A stretch of 64,000 nt of DNA from Zygnema cylindricum (GCA_037447655.1 JBBHKE010001962.1:57596-121595); one strand, 5' to 3'; positions 24,963-37,111 are shown, counted from the stretch's first letter. Notes: generated by a model not told the origin, from the sequence alone. Numbers and translations: made by a program.

Positions 24963-27750
24963 GCTGTAATATCCCTCAATTTAGTACATCAAATCGCAAA
25001 TACTGCATGTAAAAACCCCAAAGATTCTGTCAAAAGTCACTAAAGAAAGCATTGATAAAAAAAAGAGGTAACAGACAATGGACATAGAGAGCACAAGCTT
25101 CACTATATTGACAACGATCGCAAAATAGAAATTGAGGGCGGTGCCTTTAAAGGCCAGTTGGCCATCAAATCAAAAATAGAAACCATTCCTGCACTAAAAT
25201 CAAGCTTTTCATTAATTAACATTCCCAAAATTATTTAAAAGAGGATTGACTGCTACTCCAGTGGCATCATTTCATAATCATCATAATCGACACTAAAACC
25301 GGGCGATACAGTTCTAGAAACAAAAAAATAATGAAAAAATGTTGATGCGAGCTTGCAATCCTCTTTTTTCTGTTAAACAAGCCTCTGATTAACTGCTGTT
25401 AACTGTTGGAATAACTGGAAAGAGAAACTGACATGTAGCCATTACTGCTCCGCTTTAGAGCTTCACCTCTTCCAGTTCACAATGTTCTCATTGATTTACG
25501 GTCAGCAAGAAACATCATCCGCATACTTGAGCAAGAGGCAAAATGATAAATTAAAATGTGTGGTTAATCAGCTTAACAATAGCTGGGAGCAGTTTCAACA
25601 GCTTCTACTCACTCTTAATCAAGTTGTCCTCCATCCTAAAAGGACAAATCGTCCAATCTTGGTATTGATGCGATCCTGCAAGCAAATGTAGGAAACTGTT
25701 GAAGCTGATGAGAAGGAGCTTAAATTACAAAGACAAGAGGTTTAACCGGATTTGCTGAAAAATCAATAAAACAATTTGAAATACGACATCTACAATTGAT
25801 TAAATAATTTAAGATACGACATGTCAAACCAGATTGTAGGATAAATTAATAAATTGCAAGTCTTGAAAACTACATAAGTACTCGTTGATGAAGAAAGCAA
25901 AGAGTTGTCCTTCTATGTATAGACATATTAGCGGATGCCATATTTAATGCACTAAAATAGAATACCAAGCATTAACCAAAAAAAAATAATGAAGCAGAAT
26001 GAAGTATCGAACTGATGAAAGAAGGCCAGTCCTATAAAGTACTAAAACCTTCTTACTTCAACATGAATTAAATATAAGCAAAATAACAAGGCCTCGAGGC
26101 TGGAAAAAGCAGCCAGCCACCATTGCAATTATTAAACGAGATAGAAAAATAGATCAAAATATAGCAGCAAGATAAAAATAAAGGAAGGGAGATAAAAAGA
26201 ACAATAAAGCATACTCAGTATGCAAATGAAGGTGATAATTTGAACGTGAGGTATCGGACAATAGAGATTGATCAGAATACAGCAAATATTATGCTATGAA
26301 CAGAGCTTGATATTTATGAATTCAAGTGGACAGCCAATTGCAGATTCTCTGCTGCAATTAAAAGCCGCGAATTATCCCTTCTAAGAAAGGAAAAAATAGT
26401 ATTTAAATTAAACACACTATATTTAATGTAGACAATGGATTCAACATACAGATGTTTGGCCAAAAACAGAGTATAACAATACCAAATCATCCACTTCATT
26501 TCCGTTCCATCTCATTAAAAAAAATGTTTTCGGTTTTTTGTGCTTCTTTGTGTTTTCTTTTCTTTCCTTGTTGCCAACACATGACATAATGTGCATTCGA
26601 TGGCATAAAATAAAACAGTAGCAAGTTTCAAAACCTCACCTGATCAAGCGAAGAAAATATTATTAAATTAATTCGAAAGTGCCTGCAGCTTAACTCACTC
26701 TAGCTGCGCGACATGAGTCGAATATAGGAATCTTGTAGTATTTAAATTCTCCTTGGTTCGGAAATAACGTCACTGTAGGCGCCATGGCACAGACGTGGGT
26801 ACAAACAGCAGAGCCGTACAGTATTTCATACAACCGACAAAGGTTGAACTAATCACTTGGGAACACAGTCATACGTGACTTCCACGCACCGTATTTGGCT
26901 ATTTGCCCACTCTACGTGGCTTCGATGAAATTGACAAATAAAGGTCGTACGTCATTTACGGAAGAACTGTCAACGATGTCACGATTCGAGTTGACGACAG
27001 TACGAATTGTACAATATTTACGGAACTGTGTTAGAAGCTCATAATTGGACAGTTCGTACTGTGGATCTCAGCTCATCATGACGTACGGATTTCTGTGCTT
27101 TTCAAAAATGATACACGGCAATGATCCATTGGCAATGTCGACAGTAACAATAATCAAACAGTATCTGTTTTTGTATTTGTTTGTTTTCTTTGAAGTTTGA
27201 AACTCACGAACTCACGGAGCAACATCCTTCTGAATATTATGATAGTAAGACGAGAATGGTGTTGACTTTCATGACCAGTTTATTCTCAAAACACTGAGGA
27301 TGAATTACCAAAAGCGAAAAAATGCGGTTGTGAACTGACGCCCCTTAATGTCTTATTTTGTCAGGAAAACATTTTTACGATGTTTTGTACGGTGTCGTAC
27401 CATTTTTCTTTTGTCAGGACTGATTTGATTCTCCAGGGTTATGGGCGTAGACGTTTACCGTCGGAAGTTCTCCTCTATAAAGTCCGATACGCCAGCGGTC
27501 AAACCCTTACAGTTTAGTGGCAAGTGACCTCAAGGAGGACAATTTCACAGTGTGAACGAGTGAACGAATAACATTATGCCACGTCAAAAATTGCAAAAAT
27601 ATCCACGATAAACACGTGATCACGTGTTTGCACCGAGAGTATAGGGCAGGCCATGAGTCTTGCGCCAGGATGGATGCGAATCTACCGAAAGCCGCGAGAA
27701 AATCTTCGACGGAGGATATTATTCTGAGCTCTGGATATTATTGTACTTAC
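24963..27750. other. Upstream of ABCC; no gene recognised
   Basis: This contains the presumed ABCC promoter and AT-rich sequence. At about 25478-25535 one frame reads LIDLRSARNIIRILEQEAK before stop codons, which vaguely resembles coiled-coil segments of old retroelements but cannot be assigned. Nothing else is supported. Confidence 0.4.
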
Positions 27751-27753
27751 TGA

Positions 27754-28701
27754 GGGTACGTCCCCATGTAAGCGATACATTGAAAAAGTATTTTGGACTG
27801 TAGTGAAGTGTTCCGTACTATGAAAAGCGTCCCTATGTGCGAAAATGAAATCGAAACTTTGAAATGTGACGGTTGTAGACGTAGGTACAACTTTGTGACG
27901 GTTGACGACGACTACGAAATTGGTGACGCCAACAAAAACAGCGACAGTTGTTGACGTCTACATTTTTGTAATTTTGTGACATGGCAGATGTTTAGGGTTT
28001 TGTAACACTGTGACGTCACGATCACTTGTGACGTCACATATTCAAGAACTTTCGGCCATGGATACCTGATTTCGTTTTCTCTACTTTTTTCGCTGTACTT
28101 GCCATAAAAATATACATAAAGGTAGTCAAAAGAATTATTTTTCAAATATCTTTCATTTCATACCAGTTTTGTCGTGCATCATTCTAAAAAATGTGAGATA
28201 AAAGTGATAGTGTGAGAGGGAGAGGGAGAGGCGACGACGATGCAAAATTCTACCGAGGACCCATGAATGAAAATGGAGGTCGGACCCCTGCAGATTTTTT
28301 TCCGTACATCCTCGTCTTTTCCATACATGCACGTGACGAGCAGGGAGAAAAATAGCAAGTACACTCCCTCGTCCTAAAATTTTCCCACTCGTGTGGCGCG
28401 TGCGTGGGTCATTTTCCATTTGTTGTTTGGGCGATACTTTCCCTGAAATCAGGTCGCGAGGTGATTTTTGATGAAGTTTTTTGACGGGCTGGATTCTCTT
28501 GCCCGAGGGTCGAAAAAAGGAAAACGCCAAAATGCGTTCACATGACGACAAACATGAAGTACATTCAAAGTATCGACTTGAGGTTTGCTGTACTTTTAAA
28601 GAATTGATTTTTTCGTACGGCTAAGTTTTTCTCGTACGGAACTGCGTTTTTTGTGAAAACGACAGATTAAAGTCAATACTTAAATACATGGGGACGTACC
28701 C
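27754..28701. mobile_element. Non-autonomous TIR element, GGGTACGTCCCCATG family, copy B1
   Basis: The 948-bp element has matching ends GGGTACGTCCCCATGTA and a 3-bp direct repeat TGA on each side (27751-27753, 28702-28704). It is homologous along its length to 56206-57177 in inverted orientation. It holds two TGACGTCA palindromes (28011-28018, 28029-28036) and a minus-strand open frame (28551-28153) whose sequence is also mostly open in the other copy. There are no transposase motifs, so PIF/Harbinger-like is inferred from termini and target length. Confidence 0.8.
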
Positions 28702-29084
28702 TGACTACTCTGACATTTGCGTTCGTTTTTACAAATCATAAGTTTCGTCCACCCGTACGGATTTTTATTCAAATTTTAACATTGAAAGAAACTTTATCGT
28801 TTTTTCATTGCATTTCACAATAAAGCTGCCCTAAAAAATGATCGTACATACCGCTGGTACATATATGATGTTCACACTATAGTTCAAAAGTAGGTGAAAG
28901 TACACCCATACAACATGCCTATTGTACGCAAAAAATACAATATACCCTTAAGACCCATATTGTATTAGCCGCAAAATGAAAGAAAATAGTAACAGGGTTG
29001 AGTTGCACATGGATCAAAAAAGAATGAAACGTCATGTCTAAATTTGAAAAAAAAAAACAGACAAAAAATATATTTATGTGAGTT

Positions 29085-29463
29085 TTGAGCGACATTTTAT
29101 TTAAACCGCCAGATTTGGACGATCGGACAGTCGTTGATCAAAGTAGCGATCTAAGAATATCACATGTAAAGCGTATAACACAACTTACGATAGGACTATC
29201 GTCAGATTTGGACGATCGGACGGTCGCTGATCAAAGTAGCGACTTAAGACGATCACATAAAAAGGCCATAACACGACTTATGATGAAGGCGCCGACAAAA
29301 GACCTACAATATAAACGCCTACTTTTGAACTATGGTTCACACTCTGCTTTCAAAGTTATGTGTAGATTCTCAGAATCAGTAACCTACACCTTACAGATTC
29401 TTTATATATTCTCAGAATCAGTAACCCGCATCGTACCAGCTAGAGTGAGCGAAAAAGTGGTTT
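29085..29463 (+). repeat. 93-bp tandem duplication in an open frame
   Basis: AGATTTGGACGATCGGAC starts at 29111 and again at 29204, a 93-bp period equal to 31 codons. The open frame through both copies reads DLDDRTVVDQSSDLR and DLDDRTVADQSSDLR. I do not recognise a family and there is no start context or splice evidence. The frame stops right at the border of the next element (29465). Confidence 0.6.
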
Positions 29464-29464
29464 A

Positions 29465-30190
29465 GGGTGAAGTTCCATTAGAAGAAAAGTGAGGAAGTTT
29501 ACATAAATTTGGACCTCTCCGTACTACGCCGTACTTCTTATTTTATTTTTATGCGGAAAACAACATTATAGAGAATCTTGGCAATATTATCCAAAAGTCT
29601 AGAAGTTAACAACGACCGTTGGATATTTTTTCGCGAACATTCGCTTCAAATGTTTATGTAATTGGTGATGTACCTCGCGAGGTACATCACCAATTACAGA
29701 AAAAATTGAGCCGTGACACGCTGGATAATGAGCATACGTGTCAAAATGGCAACCAACGGAAATCAAAAAATTTCGCACATGATATACGCATTGAAAAATC
29801 CAACAAAAAATACAAACGAAAATTCATAACGCACTTTCGTCACGCTATTTCTGTTGGCGCCCATTGGTCACACTATTTTTGGAAACGCTCATTCATCACG
29901 CGAAAAAAGAGGAACCCTAAAAAATGATGTGGTATCTGACAAAGCGTCTACGGAGAATACAAAAGTTACGTTGCACGATGACCTGGTGCGCACGTACATG
30001 GCACGCAAATGAAGATTTTTGGTCGGTGTGAAAATCATTGACAATATTTAATATCTGATATTCACTTACGTGGTATCACTCGATTTTGAGCACGTCGATT
30101 ACAGACTATGCGCAATGGAACTTCGTCCAAATTGTGGTATTCTGTAATGTTGGTCGTACAATTACAAAATGTCCTAATGAAACTTCACCC
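29465..30190. mobile_element. Non-autonomous TIR element, GGGTGAAGTTCCATTAG family, copy D1
   Basis: Ends GGGTGAAGTTCCATTAG and its inverse CTAATGAAACTTCACCC enclose 726 bp, with TTA repeated on both sides (29462-29464 and 30191-30193). A perfect 42-bp palindrome lies at 29657-29698. The sequence has no transposase. The 3-bp TWA target and GGG termini point to a PIF/Harbinger-like MITE. Confidence 0.82.
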
Positions 30191-30277
30191 TTACTGACCC
30201 GATGAAATGGAACCCACGGCATCCAATAAACTATTTTTACTGTGGCCCTCTAATAGAATTATGGAAGCCCAGCCTAA

Positions 30278-31075
30278 GGGTGAGGTTACATCGGGAGAAC
30301 TCTGTAATTGTATGGTACGGACAGCGATATTACAAAAAAACTATTGGTGAAGTTTCATCATACGTTTTTGTAATTGTACGGCAAACTCTACAGACCGGGT
30401 CAATTGAGTCGATGTTCCATCACGTAGAGTTTGTAAGCTAGGTGTTCTAAAATGACTGGCGCCACGGAAGCTACGATCCGATATTTAATATCTTTTAGAT
30501 TTTTAGCACCGACAAACTTATTTTCAAATCTTCACTTTCGTACCATGTACTTGCGTACGAGGTAATCATACGACAAAACTGTCATACTTTTTGCAGACGC
30601 CAGTTTGTACGCTAGCTCATTTTTTAGGGTTTTTGTTTTCGAACATAACGAAAGTTCTTTGAGAGAAATAGTGTGACGAACAAAAGTTACCGAAAATAGC
30701 GTGACAAAATAATGTTACGAAATTTCGTTTTTATTTTCTGTTGTATTTTGGAAAGCACGTGTCATGTGCAAATCTTAAGATTTTTCGTTGGTTTTCTATC
30801 ATGACACGTAGCTTAATAGTCCACCGTGTCACGGACTTTTTTTTTCTATATCCCACCTCTTCGAGGTGGGTTGACATTTACAAAAAAAAATGAAGCGAAC
30901 TCCTTGCAGATGAAAATCCGACGGCTAGTATAACCTCTAAGACCTTGGGAGAGTATCGGCAAGATTCTTTGTAATGTTGTTTTTCCTATAAAATCAAAAT
31001 AGGCGGTACGATTTGGTACGGAGGGTCGCCGATTTGTTTAAACTACGCCACTTTTCGCCTGATGGAACGTCACCC
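30278..31075. mobile_element. Non-autonomous TIR element, GGGTGAGGTTACATC family
   Basis: Left end GGGTGAGGTTACATCGG, right end inverse of GGGTGACGTTCCATC, with TAA on both sides (30275-30277 and 31076-31078). It is 798 bp long. It lies 85 bp after the previous element and is related to it at the termini. Confidence 0.78.
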
Positions 31076-31078
31076 TAA

Positions 31079-32774
31079 GTTACACTGGGTAATGTCTGTA
31101 AAGATACGTGTCTTGATTTTAGATTCTTAGTGGTGGTACCACGTAATTAAAAGTTCAGATATTAGAAATCTCAAATATTTGCAAACCGACCAATTTCAAT
31201 GTGAAATATATATTTTAGTACGATATAGCTAAACGAAATATGCGTAAGATGACATTGAACCACGAAAACGCCCTTGTCTTCTCAGACAATCTATCATTTT
31301 TAGCGCCTACATTTGCAGCCAAATTTTTGCTCTAAAGATATTTGGGATCTTGACTCGTCGTTCGAAAACTTCATCCGTGGTTTTGCCTGGTAGTCTTTTG
31401 AGGTTCGGCCTCCCCCGACTCTCATGTCATCTTTTTGTCGCCAACTTGTTTTTGTTGCCCTTCAACTATATCAAACATCGGCCCTTATCTGACAAAACAC
31501 GGTAGTGAACGATTGGCGAGGCTTGCTAGATTACCTCCGCGCCACTCGGTGCACATTGGTGATATTTGTCGCTCAAACCTTTAGTGTGGATTTTTTTTAG
31601 GTTTTGGTCCCAAGGCCCATTTTGTCATTTAGAGCTTGTGTATAGCGTGGCTTTTAGAGCTTTTGTAGTTTAGTTTCAATGTTTTTTTTTTCTTTTGTTT
31701 TTGTTGTTTAAGACAAAAGGAGCATGACGGGATATCTTCGGGAAAAAAATATTTGTTGGATTTTAGTGGATTCACATCCACCTTGTCAAAAGGCACGTGG
31801 CCTTCGCGACGTGTGAAATATTTTGTGGTATTCCTCCGTCGCACGAGTCTATATCGACCACGTGTCCAAATTCCACAGGTCATGTGATTGTGTGCTCACG
31901 TTCGTGAGGTGAGTGCACCATTACACAGGCGGATGGAGCGATTGCTTCATGGATGAATACGATAATATAACCGGACGATGAATGTTTTATCTCAAACCCT
32001 TGGAGAATGAAAATCGTAACTTCTGTAATGTTGTTTCTGAAAACTCGCGGAAAAAGTAGTATGGCATGGTACTTAAAGTACAAAATTATGTAATACACCT
32101 CACTTTTTGTCTAACGTAACTGCACCTTAAGACAAGAATGGTGTTGACTTTCATGACCTTATGTTTTCTCCAAACACGCATAAACCCTACAAACGACAAA
32201 AAAATACGAGTGTAGACGTTTACCACTATGAAGTATCATCTTTCATTTTAAATGTACAAAACCGTGATAAGCAATTGGTCCCCTTGGACTCTAACTTTGA
32301 TTTCCATCATTATGGAACACCTCCGAATCTAGAAAAATACCGAGAAAAACATTATTAATTTGATCCTTATTTTTTGCCTTTGTAAAATTCGCAAATTCCA
32401 TCGTCTATGCGTCAAAAGCATTGCACTATTATTTATTTGAACAACAATTATAAAAATAGGAGCCAATTACCACTTCATCGCAAATCCACCGAACATGGTT
32501 TCACAAATAGTGGACCTAAAATAGCATTCCTACATTATGTAGGCCTAAACCTGCTAATCGGGAAACATGATATTCATCTCATGATAAACTCGAATTCCTT
32601 CCATAATGTAATAAAAAAGGGAATTGATCCTCGCAGTGACTATTCTGGTTGCGAGTAGTCAACTAAAACATATTTTGGTCGCAGGTTTATGGTAACAAAA
32701 CTCCAAAAACCACATGTAAACAACAACAAATACAAGAACCGCGGCAACATGTGCTCTCAAAGTGGAGTTCACGT
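31079..32774. other. Intergenic, dispersed-repeat fragment, no gene
   Basis: About 31618-31690 (CATTTAGAGCTTGTGTATAGC onward) is repeated at 38392-38450, so this is part of an unidentified dispersed repeat. No open frame shows a known domain. Confidence 0.4.
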
Positions 32775-33545
32775 AAAGTGGAAAAGTGTCTATGCGCAAC
32801 ACTTCTATTTACATGTGGTTGCCGTATTTTTGTTACCGTAAACCTTGGCCAGCCGTGTGAACTTTTAATTTTCTTCCGGTCGACTTTCATAAGCGTGTCA
32901 AAATTCCAACCGACTGTTATGATACCTCGCAAGTCAAAGATGTTAAAAGGATTGACCGTCAAATCTAAATTCAACAGTACACCGCGAATCGTAATTATAG
33001 TACAAAAACTAAAAAAAACAATTATAGTAATGAACTCTAATTTATGTGATAGAGCTGTTTCAACTATGAAATTCCCTCTAATTTATTTAAGTACTCTAAT
33101 TTGGCACGCTAATATCCTCTACTGTAAATAAGGTATTTGTACCGAATTTGGCAAAACGTACAGTTTATCATCACTATGACGTTTGCACTACGCGGTTTGT
33201 TAAAACACAGTTACATGATAACGGCCTGTATTAAATCATTATTTGTACTTTTTTACTTAATAAAGTACAATTTTGCACGGTCGGAGGTCGTCGGTACTCC
33301 ACACTATTTAAAATGAACCTATATTATAATTAAAAACGCTAATTAAACTTTACCTTAAATAGAATAATGAAAAAATTAGAATCATTTACTCTATTTTATG
33401 TGATAGAGTCAAAATTTTGAGCGACCGAATTAGAGTAATTTACTCTAATTACGATTCGCGGTGTACTTAACTTGCAGCAATGTGTACTCTAAATGTACAA
33501 TGTTTGACAAGATGACGTAGGTGACTGCGCCAACCAGTAGTCACT
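32775..33545. mobile_element. Diverged Mutator-like arm, split by a TA-target MITE
   Basis: Read left to right it matches the right arm of the 34385-35634 foldback element: ACACTT..ATTTACATGTGGTTG, TTTTTGTTACCGTAAAC, CCGTGTGAA, GATTGACCGTCAAAT, then after the interruption TGTGTACT, TTTGACAA and ATGACGTAGGTGACTG. The interruption at 32990-33463 is a separate MITE. Only one clear arm remains. Confidence 0.65.
32990..33463. mobile_element. TA-target MITE, CACCGCGAATCG termini
   Basis: Ends CACCGCGAATCGTAATTA and the inverse TAATTACGATTCGCGGTG are flanked by TA on both sides. The element is 474 bp without coding capacity and is nested in a Mutator-like arm. The TA target suggests Tc1/mariner-like mobilisation, an inference from termini only. 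Confidence 0.8.
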
Positions 33546-33552
33546 GCAACTA

Positions 33553-34092
33553 CACCGCCAATCGCTATTAGCGTGTAGGTTTCATTAGCGTATACAAATA
33601 ATTACCGTGGTGTACGCTATTTAAGAATTTGAAAATTTTGGAAAAAATCATACATTCTAATTGTTTGATTATGGTAATTTGGATCTTTGAAAAAAAAAAT
33701 GTTGTTCGCAAACATGCTTACACTAATATAAATTTCCGTACAAAATCTGACAAATCGTACACAAATCGTACATTCACACGGTCGAAACGCGGCTGTCGGA
33801 CGAATATGTGCGAGCGGGATTTTTTACGACCTGGTTTTTTTTCCTTTTTAAAACGCACATTCTCATGCGTCCGCGATTACTAAAACTAATTTATTGTAAT
33901 TTTTAACTTAAAAAGGTACATTTATGTACGGTCTGACACTGACCGTACACCACTCTATTTAAGAGACAACGTACTGAATATAACCCTAAATAGAATAAAG
34001 AAAAAAATAGAATAAACTACGCTATTTGAGAATAAAACAAAAAAAAAGCGGGACGGGATTAGCGTACACAACGCTAATAGCGATTGGCGGTG
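33553..34092. mobile_element. TA-target MITE, CACCGCCAATCGCTATTAGCG termini
   Basis: A full 21-base terminal inverted repeat, beginning CACCGCCAATCGCTATTAGC, is present at both ends with TA on each side. The element is about 540 bp and abuts the hAT-like end at 34093. Each terminus itself contains the small hairpin CGCTATTAGCG. Confidence 0.82.
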
Positions 34093-34384
34093 TAGTGTTG
34101 GGTATCGGGTAAATTCATAGCGCGATAATCTCGATATTCGATATATCGAATATCGATCAAGGAGAATCCTTGATATATCGTACCGAGACCAACATATAGC
34201 ATCGCGATATATATCGCGATGTATAGTATTTTTTAAATTTAATATTTTATATTTTTCTATATAATATGTAATTTTAGCGAAAAAGACAAATTGTCTGATA
34301 CGCCACGTACGACGTGATTTTCGTTCCGTGACTTAAAGGTAGACGCCGCAAAATGTAACCGACAAAAGAGTACTAATTCTATAA

Positions 34385-35634
34385 GGGAATTGATAATGAC
34401 AGTGGCTGCTTTTGGTTGCGGACAGTCACTTACGTCATTTTGTCAAAAAACGTACGTTTGAAGTACAAATAAAGCACCGTTGAGTACAAATTTGACGGTC
34501 AATCTGTTGAACAACTTTGACTTTGAAAATATTTTTCAACCGCTTAAAATTATGCCGCTCTTGCGAACGTCGACCGTCATAACAAATTTAGCAATTCACA
34601 CGGCCGGCGAACGTTTACGGTAACAAAACTGCGGCAACCACATGTAAATAAAAAGTGTTGCAGACAGTCACTTTTTGTCGTTATGTGAGCTCCACGGTGA
34701 GAGAACTTAGCCGCAAAATTGAAATTTAATCGTCTAAGCGTTACATTGAACTTAGACGCAAAGTGAAACGAAACCTCTTGAAACTGAAGTCTCGTACGGA
34801 AATATTGCCGGTTCATTGTACACATAAAATATTTCCGCGGACGAAAAAATCGCGTCACGCTTCGCGAACCAACATTTCTTCGAAATCGACAGGCGTGCGA
34901 TTCGTACAAATGAAAACCGCTCGGCGCTCGCACCAAACCGAACCGACACAAAATTACAGTATCGAATGAAACAACACATAACTGAGGGTCCGATGCGAAC
35001 CGAACAAAACATTTGACGGCGTGATTTCGGCCGACGCCAATTCGCCCAATATCCTAACATTTCGCTGTCGATGTAAGACTGCTGATTCGTATATAGTGTG
35101 GCTCGATTTCGTCGCGCGTGACGACGCGCATTTTTTTCATTTAATTTCAAATTATATGGTTCGTTTTATTATAACAGTTTATTTCGTTTCGTGCGTTGTA
35201 ATATTTCTGTACGAAACTTACTTCAGTTTAAAATTGTTTCGTTTCACTATGCGTCTAAGTTCAATGTAACGCTTAGACGATTAAATTTCAATTTTGCGGC
35301 TAAGTTCTCTCACCGTGGAGCTCACATAACGACAAAAAGTGACTGTCTGCAACACTTTTTATTTACATGTGGTTGTCGCAGTTTTGTTACCGTAAACGTT
35401 CGCCGGCCGTGTGAATTGCTAAATTTATTATGACGGTCGACGTTCGCAAGCGCGGCAAAATTTTAATCGGTTGAAAAATATTTTCAAAGTCAAAGTTGTT
35501 CAACAGATTGACCGTCAAATTTGTACTCAACGGTGCTTTATTTGTACCTGTGTGTACTTCAAACGTACGTTTTTTGACAAAATGACGTAAGTGACTGTCC
35601 GCAACCAAAACAGTCACTGTCATTATCAATTCCC
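34385..35634. mobile_element. Mutator-like foldback element with ~430-bp inverted arms
   Basis: Perfect-looking 9-bp direct repeats ATTCTATAA flank it (34376-34384 and 35635-35643). The termini start GGGAATTGATAATGACAGTG. The left arm, roughly 34385-34815, is matched in inverted order by about 35190-35634, leaving a loop of around 375 bp. A 9-bp target duplication with very long terminal inverted repeats is typical of MULEs. No transposase is encoded; open frames in the two arms are simply inverted copies of each other. Confidence 0.9.
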
Positions 35635-35938
35635 ATTCTATAATTCATATAATTACTTATTTCATAGATGTCCAATTCGTACGGATTTGGACTTTTTTTC
35701 GAAAACTACGTAGTATTCGTTTGTTTAGTAGCTTTCGTAAATTTCGTACGTCTCACACTGTACGAAAAAATGTACGGACACTAAAAAAATTGCTTAATTT
35801 GCGCGCGCGTATTTTTTGTGTCTTCCACTCCCCTTGGAGACGCCATCAATTCCGGTGCTCGTCGCTTGTTCGTTGCACTTTTCAGTTTTGCACTTTGGCT
35901 TACGCGCGCGTATTTTTATATGAGCGGCAAGCAGTGGA

Positions 35939-36290
35939 ATTTTTTGCGTCTCGCGCGTGTATTTTTATCTGAACGGCGAGCCGCGAAATTTATGCCGTCT
36001 CGCGGGCATATTTTTATCTGAGCGGCGAGCCGCGGAATTTATGGCGTCTCGTGCGCGTATTTTTATCTGAGCGGCGAGCCATGGAATTTATGGCGTCTTG
36101 AGCAGCGAGCCGTGGAATTTATGGCGTCTTGCACGCGTATTTTTATCTGAGCGGCGAGCCGCGGAATTTATGGCGTCTCGCACGCTTATTTTTATCTGAG
36201 CGGCGAGCCGCAGAAATTATGGCATCTCGCACGCGTATATTCATTTGAGCGACGAGCCGCGGAATTTATGGCATCTCCAACGGCGGCTTC
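35939..36290. repeat. ~49-bp GC-rich minisatellite
   Basis: About seven imperfect units of the form TATTTTTATCTGAGCGGCGA followed by GCCGCGGAATTTATGGCGTC and TCGCACGCG. One unit is shortened near 36090. Partial units extend left to about 35820 and right to about 36330. GC-rich composition stands out from the surroundings. Confidence 0.85.
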
Positions 36291-37111
36291 CTTGAGCCGT
36301 TTTGCGTCATTTGCGCGCGTTTATTTTCATATGTCCTCCACTCCGTCTTTAGAAGGAAGCCGCCGTTGCAGACCCTGTAAATTACGGCGCTCGCCGCGAG
36401 TTCGTTGCACTTTTCAGTTTTTTAGGGTATTGAATATTGAAATTTTTTGAAATTTGAAAGTCCAAAAAAAGTGCGAATTTTACCTACGAATTTTAAAAGT
36501 TTGAAATTGTTTTATACGCACTCTACGTAGTATTCGTTAGTTTATTCCGTGCGTTTTATGCGCATAGGACATCTATGCTTATTTGGGGTGTGGTTACATC
36601 GTAATAGTACGGACAGCAAAATTTATGTATTACAGGGGCCTCGGTTACATGGCGTATTGTCTGTATACAAGTTTTTACACACGTGTTCTGATTTGAGTGG
36701 TTCCTTGTAAGTTGACGATCAAATCTTAAAAATAGTCAAAGATTTGAAAACCGACCATTTTCGTATGGAAATCCGCACTTGCGTATTACATACGTGTACT
36801 TCACAAGTGTACAGCGTCAATGTACCTCAGAGATCTCCTTCACTCTGCTGACTTTCAGGAAAAAACCGTATTTCTTTTTCGGCAAAGATTTTAAGGTCAC
36901 CTTGTCCTAAGGCACGTCACTTTGGAGACCTGCGGAAATTTTCATTTTTTTTAAATGCCTCGATATATTGGCGATACCATATATCGAAGATATATTGGCG
37001 ATATATCTTGATATTTTGGTTTCAATATATCGAAGCGATATATCGATTATCGGGTACATGAAATTCGATATATATCGAATATTGGCAAAAGGTCCTCGAT
37101 ACCCAACACTA

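Larger units (their letters stand above)
34093..37111. mobile_element. hAT-like palindromic element carrying nested insertions
   Basis: The left end TAGTGTTGGGTATCG at 34093 faces an inverted copy ending at 37111. The regions next to both ends are full of CGATATATCG-type palindromes like those of the hAT MITE at 15554-16156. Between them lie the foldback element 34385-35634 and a minisatellite. The 8 bp outside the two ends do not match, so the ends may belong to different copies or the target repeats have decayed. Confidence 0.55.

Noticed and set aside
25482-25691. Possible retroelement coiled-coil (RSARNIIRILEQEAK)
   Set aside because: Only about 20 residues look suggestive before stops in that frame, and no neighbouring reverse transcriptase, integrase or terminal repeats were seen.
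34577-35433. Open frames of 80-132 codons in both arms of the foldback element
   Set aside because: The frames in the two arms are inverted copies of each other and show no protein motif; they follow from the inverted repeat.
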